A stretch of 64,000 nucleotides of DNA from Myxococcales bacterium (GTDB lineage: Bacteria > Myxococcota_A > Bradymonadia > UBA7976 > UBA1532), in NCBI GenBank assembly GCA_020633435.1, contig JACKDP010000002.1, forward strand, positions 310,001-374,000, read 5' to 3'. The translations under genes and the position numbers were made by a program. The notes below the pieces were generated by a model that did not search any database, was not told the DNA's origin, and saw only the letters and a program-made list of their open reading frames with translations. Positions 15,477 through 24,589 of this stretch are shown here, one piece after another (positions within the stretch are counted from its first letter, which is position 1; the number at the start of each line of letters is the position of its first letter).

Positions 15477-17643
15477 CGTCAACGACGACGAGCGGTTGTT
15501 CGGGCCCATCGGGGAGCAGATCCAGCCCCGGCCATTCGACGACGAGGGGCCCATGGTGCGGCTGTTCGTGGCGCCCTGGCCCGACGGAGGTGGCGCTGTC
15601 AGTGGGGACGAAGCCCCCCGAGAAGGACAGATGGCTGGCCGGGAGGTTGTCGCTGGCGGAACGGTCCATCTGCGGTTTCTCGTGCGAGACGACGCAGCCA
15701 TCGGCGTCCGGGCGGATGGCTCGCCGGAGGTCGCCATCGCGCTGCTGGGCGACGCGCCGCCCATCGCCCTCGAGCTGGTGGAGCAGCCGGCGCTGTTTGG
15801 CATCCAGGCCGAGGTCGAAGTGCACGCGAACCTGCACACCGGCCGCTTGCCCGCCGAGTTTGAGGGCGCTCGCCTGCCCGTCCAGGTCGTCGCCCGCGAC
15901 GCCCTTGGTCGCGAGAGCCGCGAGGTCTTCTACATCCGCATCGATCGGGAAGCTCCACGCCTGTTGCTGACGCCCCCTCCCGGTGTCGGCATGCCGAACG
16001 CGGACGCAGCGCGGCTGAACCTCTGGTACACGAACCACGTCGGCGACGAGCTCCACTTTCACCTGTCAGTCCGCGACGCGACCCCGGTGAACGTGACGGC
16101 CACATTCGGTGCCGAAGACCTCCTGCACGCAGCGGCCGCTCCCGGCGTCGACGTCGACCTGCCTCTGCACACCGGCGTTCGAGGCGAAGGTGTCCACCAG
16201 CTGACGGTCACCGCGACGGACGCCCTCGGCTACTCCACCAGCCAGCAGGTCGACGTCTTCATCGATCGCACGCCCCCCCGGTACGAGCCGGTGCTGACCA
16301 GCTACCTCGACGAGGGCCTGGCCCAGGCGCGCTGCGAGGCGGACGCCTGCACCATCGACATTCCCGTCGATAGCCCGGAGATTTCCCTGGACCCGGCCCA
16401 GCACCCCGGCGGCGTCATCCCCGTGCGCAAGGTCGCGACGCGCCTCGGGGCCGGCGACCCCAACGCCGTGGTGCTCCGGTGGCGGGTCGAAGACCCCGCG
16501 CCGGGGTGCGAAGCGTGCGCAGACGTCCGCGCCACCCCGGACCAGCTCATCGCACGCCTCGGCGACGAGGTCCTGGAGCCCGTGGAGAACGCGCGGGGCG
16601 AGCGGGCCCTGGTCCTGGACGCCGAGCGCCTGGGGCTGGCCGACGGCCTCGTCGACGCGAGCACCCCGTGGCCCCCGCAAGACCTCCCGCCGCTGACCCT
16701 CACCGACCTGGCCGGCAACCAGACCGTCATCGACATCCCGCGATTTTCACTGGAGATTCTGCCGCCGCCGCTGGTGATCGAGGCGGTCGTTCCTGCTCCG
16801 CAACAGTTCGTAGACAACCTCCAAGAGCTCACCGTTGCAGGCCTCGTAGACGCAGCGAACGAGGGCCGCGGCGTGCGTATCGGCGCCTGGCAGCTTCGCA
16901 ATCCGTGGCCCCTGCAAGTCGCGTGGACCATTGCCGCCCCCCCGCCGGCGACCCTGACCATCGACACCGTCGTCGAGCCCGAGCGCCCCGAGGATGTGCT
17001 CGGCGTCGACCTCGCGGCAGCATCGGGCGACGGCTGGAGCAAGACGCAGATCTCGAATGGGGGATGCTTGTTCCGGTGGAATCCCATGGGCGCGATTGAG
17101 CCCAATCCGAATGTGGAGGCCATCGGCGTCGAGACTCTGGTCCTGCAGGATGACGGCAGCATGGCCCGGGAGATCCGAATCCCTGGGTGCCGCGTCAGGC
17201 AATTCCGGGATGTGGGCCCAATCGTCGTCGAGGTGCCGTGGAGCGTCGGTCACGTAAGACAAGGCCGGGTCGAGCAGATTCGCGGTTGGACCGACCATCG
17301 GCCAGCGCAGGTGGTAGACATCGAGGCGCGCTTCAACTGGCTTCCGCTTGGGGTTGACGCAGCAACAGTTCTTGGCGGCGGCCTCCTCCTCGACGACGTC
17401 AGGGCGGACCTTGGCATCAGGGTGCTGTACTGGGATCCGCCTCCCCCTGGCTGCCTTCCGGATGTCGGGCGATGTGGCGGCTGGACCTTCACGCGTCGGA
17501 TCCGGCGACACCAAGGCACCGTCCTGACCCTTCCGGCCTTGTCGGTCCGGGAAGCAGCTGATTGCGTCGAGTTGGCCTGCGAGTCGCGCGAACCGCTTTA
17601 CGGGATCCTGGCGGGTCCGGTCGACTGGGAACCTGGAGACTAG
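13363..17643 (+). CDS. Giant multidomain surface lipoprotein B
   Basis: A 1426-aa protein. The ATG at 13363 has the same GGAGG site and lipoprotein signal (LLAC, Cys24) as lipoprotein A. Residues 1-704 are identical to A, including both carboxypeptidase-regulatory-like beta modules. The rest is a diverged paralogue: VFYIRIDREAPRLLLTPPPG and VFIDRTPPRYEPVL (Ig/cadherin-like linkers), a CEACAD segment, and LEILPPPLVIEAVV...LRNPWPLQV, which aligns with LAILPPPLVIEPVV...ITNPWPVPV in A. Several Cys pairs near the C-terminus (GGCLF, PGCRV, DVGRCGGW, DCVELACES) suggest disulphides. A collagen-like lipoprotein gene follows after 9 nt, the same order as in cluster A. Confidence 0.8.
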   Translation: MHRPSPCLAAWFALFSGLMLLLACNADDAPRPLRSRIDGQVWFMGPVPNAVVSLHFSDAAGTLLARVSQSTTDEEGRFNFFGLEEESHYLLRAEVGGLPWRRGESAGTFPDGLVLQSPTGLLEPFSREAAQRDREVVISPLTTLIVAAGEARRSVNRETPLLEAEQAGRSWLGFDAVHTWVGGREGAVDTAVLHTLLLDAFDTLADRVAAAVGIQPGTTFNPPDLLALLVDDAFGPRPSGVFDGLGIDGAVELEAARTYGLSPDTLQSELRDALDLLVATTGPWSRLEPRDVSGLRTRLGCSGSKLFPPCDDDSADETPPQLVTVEPDPDADPELAGERLFRLTWYDGESAVMTAELERLDGPDGAVLQRYPVEDQERETFTFRVDTRQVLGTSTLYLRTRATNAAGLTSPPHALRYRIRNVGPGVLDGVVLRVIAGEPASNVQVTVEGLVDGIWHPLATTNTREDGRFQAGLTEYQGPLRLTARGVETGGGSFYFDEARGEPVRWAGAQTLTTVVPFYDPELGLPATISPLGDLAVALADAWSRTTEDDFFTAYDDALRRLGRHFGFDDPGATILRALPADPYEDAGGVSDAVRFTIALACLSEQARGLGCAGDRCQEADLSDTFTALHLVEMYREDARDGRIDGRLGGEAVSRDVADLGPVSLPADPLRHPLASACARWLSDLTRNGTGQTLAHQAGRLQAMAVNDDERLFGPIGEQIQPRPFDDEGPMVRLFVAPWPDGGGAVSGDEAPREGQMAGREVVAGGTVHLRFLVRDDAAIGVRADGSPEVAIALLGDAPPIALELVEQPALFGIQAEVEVHANLHTGRLPAEFEGARLPVQVVARDALGRESREVFYIRIDREAPRLLLTPPPGVGMPNADAARLNLWYTNHVGDELHFHLSVRDATPVNVTATFGAEDLLHAAAAPGVDVDLPLHTGVRGEGVHQLTVTATDALGYSTSQQVDVFIDRTPPRYEPVLTSYLDEGLAQARCEADACTIDIPVDSPEISLDPAQHPGGVIPVRKVATRLGAGDPNAVVLRWRVEDPAPGCEACADVRATPDQLIARLGDEVLEPVENARGERALVLDAERLGLADGLVDASTPWPPQDLPPLTLTDLAGNQTVIDIPRFSLEILPPPLVIEAVVPAPQQFVDNLQELTVAGLVDAANEGRGVRIGAWQLRNPWPLQVAWTIAAPPPATLTIDTVVEPERPEDVLGVDLAAASGDGWSKTQISNGGCLFRWNPMGAIEPNPNVEAIGVETLVLQDDGSMAREIRIPGCRVRQFRDVGPIVVEVPWSVGHVRQGRVEQIRGWTDHRPAQVVDIEARFNWLPLGVDAATVLGGGLLLDDVRADLGIRVLYWDPPPPGCLPDVGRCGGWTFTRRIRRHQGTVLTLPALSVREAADCVELACESREPLYGILAGPVDWEPGD

Positions 17644-17652
17644 GAGGGCGAG

Positions 17653-18399
17653 ATGAAATTCTTCGCGATGGTGTGGTGCTGCGCAGTCTTGGCTGGGTGC
17701 CAGGGGCGCGCAGGTGAGGATGGGGAGACCGGAGCGCTCGGCCCGGTGGGCGAACCCGGGCCACCTGGTCCCGAGGGCACGAGAGGTCCAGAAGGACAGC
17801 GTGGTCCTCAGGGTGAGCCGGGACCGCAGGGCGAACCAGGTCCAGTCGGACCGGCCGGCCCGGAGGGGCCTCAGGGGCCTCAGGGCGAGCCTACAGTGAT
17901 CGACTGTCCGGGCGACATGTGGCCCATCAGTCGCAGGACGTGCATCGATCCGCTCGCGGAGCGCGAAATGGACGAGCGGCTTCCGCCCGAGATCAAAGCC
18001 CTTGCTTCTCAGGGGGAGCGGTTCTTCAGCCGCTTCGGCCTCGACGCCGAGGCGCACTGCCGAGTCCGCGAGAAGCGCCTCTGCACCATGGATGAACTCC
18101 AGGCCTGGAATCAGTGCGTGCTCTCGTCCGGCGTACCTGACGGGGCGGACCTGACCCTCGGCTGCTACCGACCGTTCTCCTGGCGGGTTGATGGCCCGGC
18201 TGAGGTGCTCGCCGGTTGGTGCGAGATCGTCTCCGAGTTTCGGCCGCTCCAGGACGACCGAGGGCGGGAGCGCATGGTGCGTTCGATCGCCGCCTACGAG
18301 ATCGATGAGCGCGGTTACCCGCAGATGTACAGGGTGCCAAACGATGCGGTCTGGTGCGGTGGTGGCAACGTCGAAGTGCGTTGCTGCCTGGACCTCTGA
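17653..18399 (+). CDS. Collagen-like lipoprotein with Cys-rich C-terminal domain (copy 3)
   Basis: A 248-aa protein. The ATG lies 9 nt after lipoprotein B's stop, with GGAGG between them. The lipoprotein signal ends LAGC. About 21 Gly-X-Y triplets run over residues ~18-80 (GEP, GPE, GPQ rich). The head domain keeps the family pattern (CPGDMWPIS, EAHCRVREKRLCTMDELQAWNQC, LGCYRPF, CEIVSEF, DERGYPQM, VRCCLDL) but is clearly more diverged than copies 1 and 2 are from each other. So, unlike the N-terminal half of the giant gene upstream, this gene has not been homogenised with cluster A. Confidence 0.75.
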   Translation: MKFFAMVWCCAVLAGCQGRAGEDGETGALGPVGEPGPPGPEGTRGPEGQRGPQGEPGPQGEPGPVGPAGPEGPQGPQGEPTVIDCPGDMWPISRRTCIDPLAEREMDERLPPEIKALASQGERFFSRFGLDAEAHCRVREKRLCTMDELQAWNQCVLSSGVPDGADLTLGCYRPFSWRVDGPAEVLAGWCEIVSEFRPLQDDRGRERMVRSIAAYEIDERGYPQMYRVPNDAVWCGGGNVEVRCCLDL

Positions 18400-18410
18400 C
18401 GAGACCGGCG

Positions 18411-19093
18411 TCAAGCGCCACCAAAATTGACCCCCTGGACGACAGCAATCCTGACCCCCTCCCGAACGGCCAGTTGCTCAACTCCAAGACTGCTCCCGGA
18501 CCCTCACTTCAACTCCGGCGGCGTCCACAACCCCGCCTTGCGCTTCTCCCGCATCTGATAGCTGTCGCCCTGGATCACCATCGTGTAGCTGTGGTGCAGC
18601 AGCCGGTCGAGCATTGCGGCGGCGATCATCTCGTCGCCGAACACCGCGCCCCACTGGGTCACCATCTGGTTGGTGGTAATCAGCGTCGCCGTCTTCTCGT
18701 AGCGACGGACGACCAGCTGGAACAGCAGGTGCGCCGCCGGTTTGTCGAACGGCAGGTAGCCCAGCTCGTCGATGACGAGCAGCTTCGGCTTCGCATAGTG
18801 CGCCACCCGATCCGCCAGCCGGCCCTCGTTCTGAGCACGGTCGAGCGCCGCGACCAGCTCGGTCGCCGTCACGAAGAGCACCGAGTACCCCGCCTGCACC
18901 ACCGCCCGCCCCAGTCCGATCGCCAGGTGCGTCTTGCCCACCCCCGGCGGGCCGAGCAGCAGCACGTTGCAGGCGTTGGCCACGAAGCGCCCCGTCGCCA
19001 ACTCCTGAATCAGTCGGCGATCCACGGACGGCTGGGCGCCGAAGTCGAACTCCTCCAGGGTCTTCTGGATGGGGAAGTGCGCGATCTGGATAC
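18411..19093 (-). mobile_element. IS21-family remnant (one end plus 3' part of istB)
   Basis: At the left side, GCCACCAAAATTGACCCCCT (18417-18436) and a second TGACCCCCT (~18452-18460) look like the repeated terminal sequence of an IS21-type element. A truncated istB reading inward follows. No istA is present, and the other end is missing where istB runs into a truncated plus-strand gene near 19085-19100. The element sits 12 bp after the collagen-like gene. It is a decayed insertion and not able to transpose on its own. Confidence 0.65.
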
Positions 19094-19097
19094 CCAT
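18504..19097 (-). pseudogene. istB: IstB transposition helper ATPase, N-terminally truncated
   Basis: About 197 codons remain, opening at GIQIAHFPIQKTLEEFDF. That segment normally lies some 50-60 residues into a ~250-aa IstB protein, so the N-terminal DNA-binding part is lost. The AAA+ core is intact: Walker A GPPGVGKTHLA, Walker B LLVIDELGYLPF, then TTNQMVTQWGAVFGD and the C-terminal YTMVIQGDSYQMREKRKAGLW. IstB assists the IS21 transposase IstA, and no istA is nearby. An in-frame ATG exists at 19097 but no ribosome site is apparent. Probably not functional. Confidence 0.8.
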
Positions 19098-19883
19098 TCG
19101 GACGCGCTTGTCCGCCCGGACGTCGCCGACTACCTCATCGAGCTGGCGGCGGCGCTGGACGGCGACGATCACCTGTACTCGGCGGATGAGCGGCTGGGCC
19201 GGCAGGCCCTCTGGACGTGGATCAACGAGCGGGACCGGACGATCTCGGCCGGCGGCACCCACAGCGGCAGCGACTGGTCCTGGAAGCTGCACTTCGCCGC
19301 GACCGGGTGCGCTCTCGGCGTGGCCGAGGCGCCGCGCCCCCCGGCGGGGGAGGCGTGCGGGCCGGCGACCTGCGAGGGCTGCTGCAGCGCGGGCCGGTGC
19401 ATGGCAGGCGGCGACGAGCAGACGTGTGGGCGAGGCGGCGGTGCGTGCCAGAGCTGCGGCTCGGGCGAGACGTGCGGGGGTGGTGCTTGTCGCTTCGACG
19501 ACAACGCGACCTTCTCGCTCAAGGTGCTCTACGCGGACGTGGCTTTCACGAAGGCGAACGGTGACTGCTGGGACGACATCTTCGGGGGCTGCGACGACCC
19601 GCCCGATCCCTACCTGGAGGCGTCATCCGGTGGCCGGAGCGGGCGTACTGGCCTGGAGCGCGACACCTGGCGCCCAAGCTGGAACACCACGGTCTTGCCG
19701 GGGGTCCGGGCCCGCGATCTGATGAGCCGGGTCACCTTCGAGGTCACCGACGACGACTTGCAGTTCGACGACCTCATCGGCCGATGCAGCTTCGCCATGA
19801 GCGCCTACGAGCTCCAGGCCGGCGGCTCCCTCTCCGTCGAGTGTGGCCAGAGCGTGGTGACCTTCGAGGTGAAGCCGCAGTAG
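19095..19883 (+). pseudogene. C2-like domain protein, 5' end lost to IS21 remnant
   Basis: The open frame begins inside the IS remnant and becomes protein-like at about 19095 (ALVRPDVADYLIELAAALDGDDHLYSADERLG), with no start codon or signal of its own. A Cys-rich hinge follows (CGPATCEGCCSAGRC...CGRGGGACQSCGSGETCGGG). A C-terminal ~125-residue domain follows: FSLKVLYADVAFTKANGDCWDDIFGGCDDPPDPYLE, MSRVTFEVTDDDLQFDDLIGRCSFAMS and VVTFEV. The arrangement (extended strands and acidic loops such as DDDLQFDDLIG) resembles a C2 domain and may bind calcium. The original gene was probably a secreted or lipid-anchored protein. Its head is missing, so it is called broken. Confidence 0.6.
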
Positions 19884-20112
19884 GGCGCTCGCCCTGGCGG
19901 CGGCGGCGCTGACAACGAGGAAACTCGAACCATCCCAGGCTACCGCCATGGGAGGTCGTCTGGCCCGCGCGGGGCGCACGGGCGCAAAGAGCATTGTGCT
20001 AGTATTTTCATGGGGTTGTGGGCAGAGTCGTTGGCCCGCGCTGCGAGTTGTCGCTCTTCCCAGGCGTGAATTATTCTCCCGCCTCCTTCCTGGGTGGAGT
20101 CGAGGGGATGCG

Positions 20113-21285
20113 ATGCGAGTCCGTGAGCTGATCCTGGCCGGGGCGCTGGCCCTGGGGGCGTCTGCGTGTGACGACGGCGACGACGGCGCCGTCGACGGGG
20201 CCGTGGTGTCGGAGGACGCGGTGGTGGCGGACGCCGGTCTGCCGGACGTGGGTGAGGACGCCCGCCCCGATGGCGGGGCGGAGCCGACCATCTGCGCCAA
20301 CGCCATCGGGACCTGCACCGGGGAGGAGTCTCACTGCACGGCCGACGGGCGGGTCGAGGTCTGCGCCTTCGCCCCCGAGCTCGGCTGCATCGCGGCGGGC
20401 CTGACCGACTGCGCGGCCGAGGTGGGGCCGGGATCGACGTGCCAGGCGGACGGCCCGACGGGCGCGGTGTGCTCGGCGGTCGCGCCCGACGTGGTCTGCC
20501 CCGGCTCGACCGACCGGTGCACGGAGGCCGCGTCCCGCTGCGGGCCCGACGGCGCGCTGGAGATCTGCGCTCTCGATGACGCGCTCGGCTGCATCGCGCA
20601 CCGCGCCGTGGACTGCGCCGCCGAGCTCGGCGCGGGCGCGGTCTGCGAGGCCGAGAGCCCCGCGGCGGCGAGGTGCGCGGCCGCCCCGCCCCCGGTCATC
20701 TGTCCCGAGGCCATGGGGGTGTGCGCGGGGGAGGCCAGCACCTGTGGTCCTGGCGGCACCCTCGAGACGTGCGCGCTCGATCCGATGCGCGGCTGCATCG
20801 CGCGCAGCGCGCTGCTCTGCGAGGACGCGGCCGGCCCGGGGGCCACGTGCGTCGCCCAGAGCGAGACGCTGGCCACCTGCGAGGTGCCCCCGCCGGCGCC
20901 CATCTGCCCTGGCTCGGACTGCGTGGCCGAAGGCGAGGCGGTGTGCGGCCGGACGGGCACCCTGGACGTCTGCCGCGTCGACGAAGCCCGGGGCTGTGTC
21001 GATCGGATCGCCGTCCAGTGCACCGAGGAGGTGGGCCCGGGCGCCGGGTGCCTGGACGACGACCCGGCCCGGGTCCGGTGCTCCGAGCCCCGCGCCATCT
21101 GCCCGGAGGCCGCCAACCAGTGCAGCGACGTGCGCGTCCGCTGCGAGGTGAACGAGGACATCGTCAACTGCTACTTCGACGAGGCGCGGCAGTGCATCGC
21201 CGTGTCGGTGTTCTCGTGTGAGGCCCAGTTCCGCCCGGGATCGCGCTGCGCGTTCATCGACTGGCGCGAGGCGGAGTGCCGGTAG
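20113..21285 (+). CDS. Lipoprotein with five 8-Cys repeats
   Basis: A 390-aa protein. The ATG at 20113 follows GAGGGG and gives the lipoprotein signal MRVRELILAGALALGASAC. An acidic, Asp-rich linker (to ~residue 58) is followed by five tandem units of ~58-65 residues. Each unit has eight Cys in the order C-x5-8-C-x5-6-C-[TG]-x-[DN]-x-C...GC[IV]...C...GxxC...C, with a recurrent CALDxxxGCIAxxAxxC core. It resembles other Cys-repeat lipoproteins of myxobacteria; no function is known. The 229 bp upstream include TAGTAT at 20000-20005, a possible distant -10. The gene is alone, with the broken C2-like gene before it and a convergent operon after it. Confidence 0.7.
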   Translation: MRVRELILAGALALGASACDDGDDGAVDGAVVSEDAVVADAGLPDVGEDARPDGGAEPTICANAIGTCTGEESHCTADGRVEVCAFAPELGCIAAGLTDCAAEVGPGSTCQADGPTGAVCSAVAPDVVCPGSTDRCTEAASRCGPDGALEICALDDALGCIAHRAVDCAAELGAGAVCEAESPAAARCAAAPPPVICPEAMGVCAGEASTCGPGGTLETCALDPMRGCIARSALLCEDAAGPGATCVAQSETLATCEVPPPAPICPGSDCVAEGEAVCGRTGTLDVCRVDEARGCVDRIAVQCTEEVGPGAGCLDDDPARVRCSEPRAICPEAANQCSDVRVRCEVNEDIVNCYFDEARQCIAVSVFSCEAQFRPGSRCAFIDWREAECR

Positions 21286-21302
21286 CACAGGGCGTCCCAT
21301 CG

Positions 21303-21349
21303 CCAGGCGGCTCGGCCTGGTGGTCACGGGGCCCGGTCACGCGACCGGG
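21303..21349. terminator. Two hairpins between convergent genes
   Basis: CCAGGC/GCCTGG (21303-21308 with 21315-21320) and CCCGGTC-ACGC-GACCGGG (21332-21349) form strong stems in the 188-bp gap between the Cys-repeat lipoprotein gene and the convergent dehydrogenase gene. Neither has a U-tract. A bidirectional terminator-like role fits the position. Confidence 0.45.
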
Positions 21350-21473
21350 GCTTGTGGGCCCCGTGGGCGCAAGCGGCCAGGCGCGCTCGGCGTCCCGCCA
21401 TGGGCGAGCCGGCCGCCGATACGACGACTGTCTCCGAAATCAGTAGCTGTTTCGAGGGCTTGCACCCCACCGC

Positions 21474-23023
<1,550 letters not shown>

Positions 23024-23024
<1 letters not shown>

Positions 23025-23770
23025 CACGTCCACTCCTTCGTCGCGCGCTCGTAGTCCTGCACGGTGTCGATCTCGCGCCAGTCCCCGGCGATGGGGCAGA
23101 CGCCGAGCTGCTCGCCGTGGCGGATGGCGTCGTTGAGCAGGTCGGTGAGGTAGGCCTGGCGCAGCGTGGGGGCGTTGCCGTACGGCCGCTCACGGCCGGC
23201 GGACAGGGCCTCGAGGTAGAGGGCCCACAGCCGGCCGACGAGGCCGCTCGTCAGGCGGGCGAGGCCGATGAACTCGCCGACGGCCCCCTCGGAGGTGACC
23301 TGCTTGCCCACCTCGGTGACCAGCTCGTAGGGCGAGAGGCGCAGCAGCTCCGCCTCGCTCTCGGGGTGGTCGGTGCGGCCCTCGTAGTTCTTGCGCCAGG
23401 CCGTGTCGACGACCAGCACGCCGGGCTGGGCGTGGCCGAGGAGGCGGCCGACCACCGACGGGCGGTAGAGGATGTCGCCGTAGCTCACGATGACGTCGCC
23501 CACCAGCTCGGGGCCCGCGCAGAACAGGCTCTCCAGGATGTTGTTCTCGCGGTGGCGGTGGTTGTCGATGAACCGCACGCCCTTCGCCTGGATGCCGCCG
23601 CCCTTGTAGCCGCGGATGATGACGATGTCGTCCACGCCGTGGGCGCGGAAGGCGTCGAGCTGGTGGTGCAGGATGGGCTTGCCGGCGATCTCGACCATGC
23701 ACTTGGGGCGGCGGTCGGTGTGCGGGCGCAGGCGGCGGCCCATGCCCGCTGCGATGATGATGGCCTTCAT
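23024..23770 (-). CDS. NTP-transferase family nucleotidyltransferase (LicC/IPCT-like)
   Basis: A 248-aa protein. The ATG overlaps the upstream stop (ATGA). The N-terminal signature MKAIIIAAGMGRRLRPHT...RPKCMVEIAGKPIL is the nucleotide-binding motif of sugar-phosphate/alcohol-phosphate nucleotidyltransferases. VSYGDILY carries the metal-binding Asp, and GDWREIDTVQDYERA ends the fold. Size and the direct coupling to a CDP-alcohol phosphotransferase suggest a cytidylyltransferase making CDP-choline, CDP-inositol or a similar CDP-alcohol for the neighbour to use. It overlaps the dehydrogenase gene by one base as well. The exact alcohol cannot be read from the sequence. Confidence 0.8.
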
Positions 23771-24510
23771 GACGACGACCCTCCCGGCCGCGGCGCGGGG
23801 CGACCCAGCGCCCGGAAGATGCTCAACGACGTGCGCCCCAGGTAGAGGACGTGGACGCCCCCGTAGGCGAAGAGGAAGACATCCATGCGCCCGAAGAGGG
23901 CGAAGATCGGCAGGGTGGTGGGGTACTGGCTGATGAGCCGCGCCACCGCCATGACCGCGCCGAGGGGGCCGGCCGCCTTGGAGCCGGCGGCCTCGCCGTG
24001 CTTGAGGGGGGTGGTGCCCGTGGCCTGGGCGTACTCGGGCGTGCGCACGAACTTCGTGAGCGCGATGGCCGAGCCCACGACGGCCAGGGTGATGATCCCG
24101 GTGATGAGCGCCGTGGTGCCGCCGCCCTCCCAGAGCGACCAGCGGATGGAGAGGCCGGCCACCAGCAGGAACGCCTTCAGCTCGTCCATGAGGAAGTCGA
24201 GCAGGCTGCCCACCGGTGAGGAGCGGCCGGTGTAGCGGGCGAGCTGGCCATCGGCGCAGTCGAGGACGTAGGAGGCCTCGACCAGCAGGACGCCGAGCCA
24301 GAGGCCGGCCCACGTCGGGACGAGGGCGAAGGCCAGCACCGCCAGCTTCATGATGGCAATGGAGGCGAACGTGACCTGGTTGGGCGTGACCCGTGTGGGC
24401 GCCAGCTTCGCGACCACCACGGCCGCGGGGGGCCGGGCGATGTAGCGATTGAACAAGGAATCCGCGGGCTTCTGGCTCTCGCGGTAGATCTTGCGGGCGT
24501 CTTCGAACAC
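23767..24510 (-). CDS. CDP-alcohol phosphatidyltransferase
   Basis: About 247 aa from GTG at 24510 (GTG at 24528 is also possible; neither ribosome site is decisive). The catalytic motif D-x2-DG-x2-AR-x8-G-x3-D-x3-D is perfect: DCADGQLARYTGRSSPVGSLLDFLMD, about 50 residues after NRYIARPPAAVVV. About six hydrophobic helices follow, so it is an integral membrane enzyme. It moves a phospho-alcohol from a CDP-alcohol (or a phosphatidyl group from CDP-diacylglycerol) to an acceptor. The coupled nucleotidyltransferase downstream argues for a CDP-activated head group, as in the archaeal IPCT/DIPPS pair or a Kennedy-type pathway. Confidence 0.8.
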   Translation of the reverse strand: MFEDARKIYRESQKPADSLFNRYIARPPAAVVVAKLAPTRVTPNQVTFASIAIMKLAVLAFALVPTWAGLWLGVLLVEASYVLDCADGQLARYTGRSSPVGSLLDFLMDELKAFLLVAGLSIRWSLWEGGGTTALITGIITLAVVGSAIALTKFVRTPEYAQATGTTPLKHGEAAGSKAAGPLGAVMAVARLISQYPTTLPIFALFGRMDVFLFAYGGVHVLYLGRTSLSIFRALGRPAPRPGGSSS

Positions 24511-24589
24511 GGGTCCCCGTCGCGGCACGATGCCTCGTGCTACCCGTTGTGCCGCGCGGATGCGAGGAAAATCCGCGGGGCGCCCCGGC

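Noticed and set aside
19948..20112. Upstream extension of the 8-Cys repeat lipoprotein (55 extra codons)
   Set aside because: It would bury the lipoprotein signal inside the protein. The ATG at 20113 has a good ribosome site and an ideal signal peptide.
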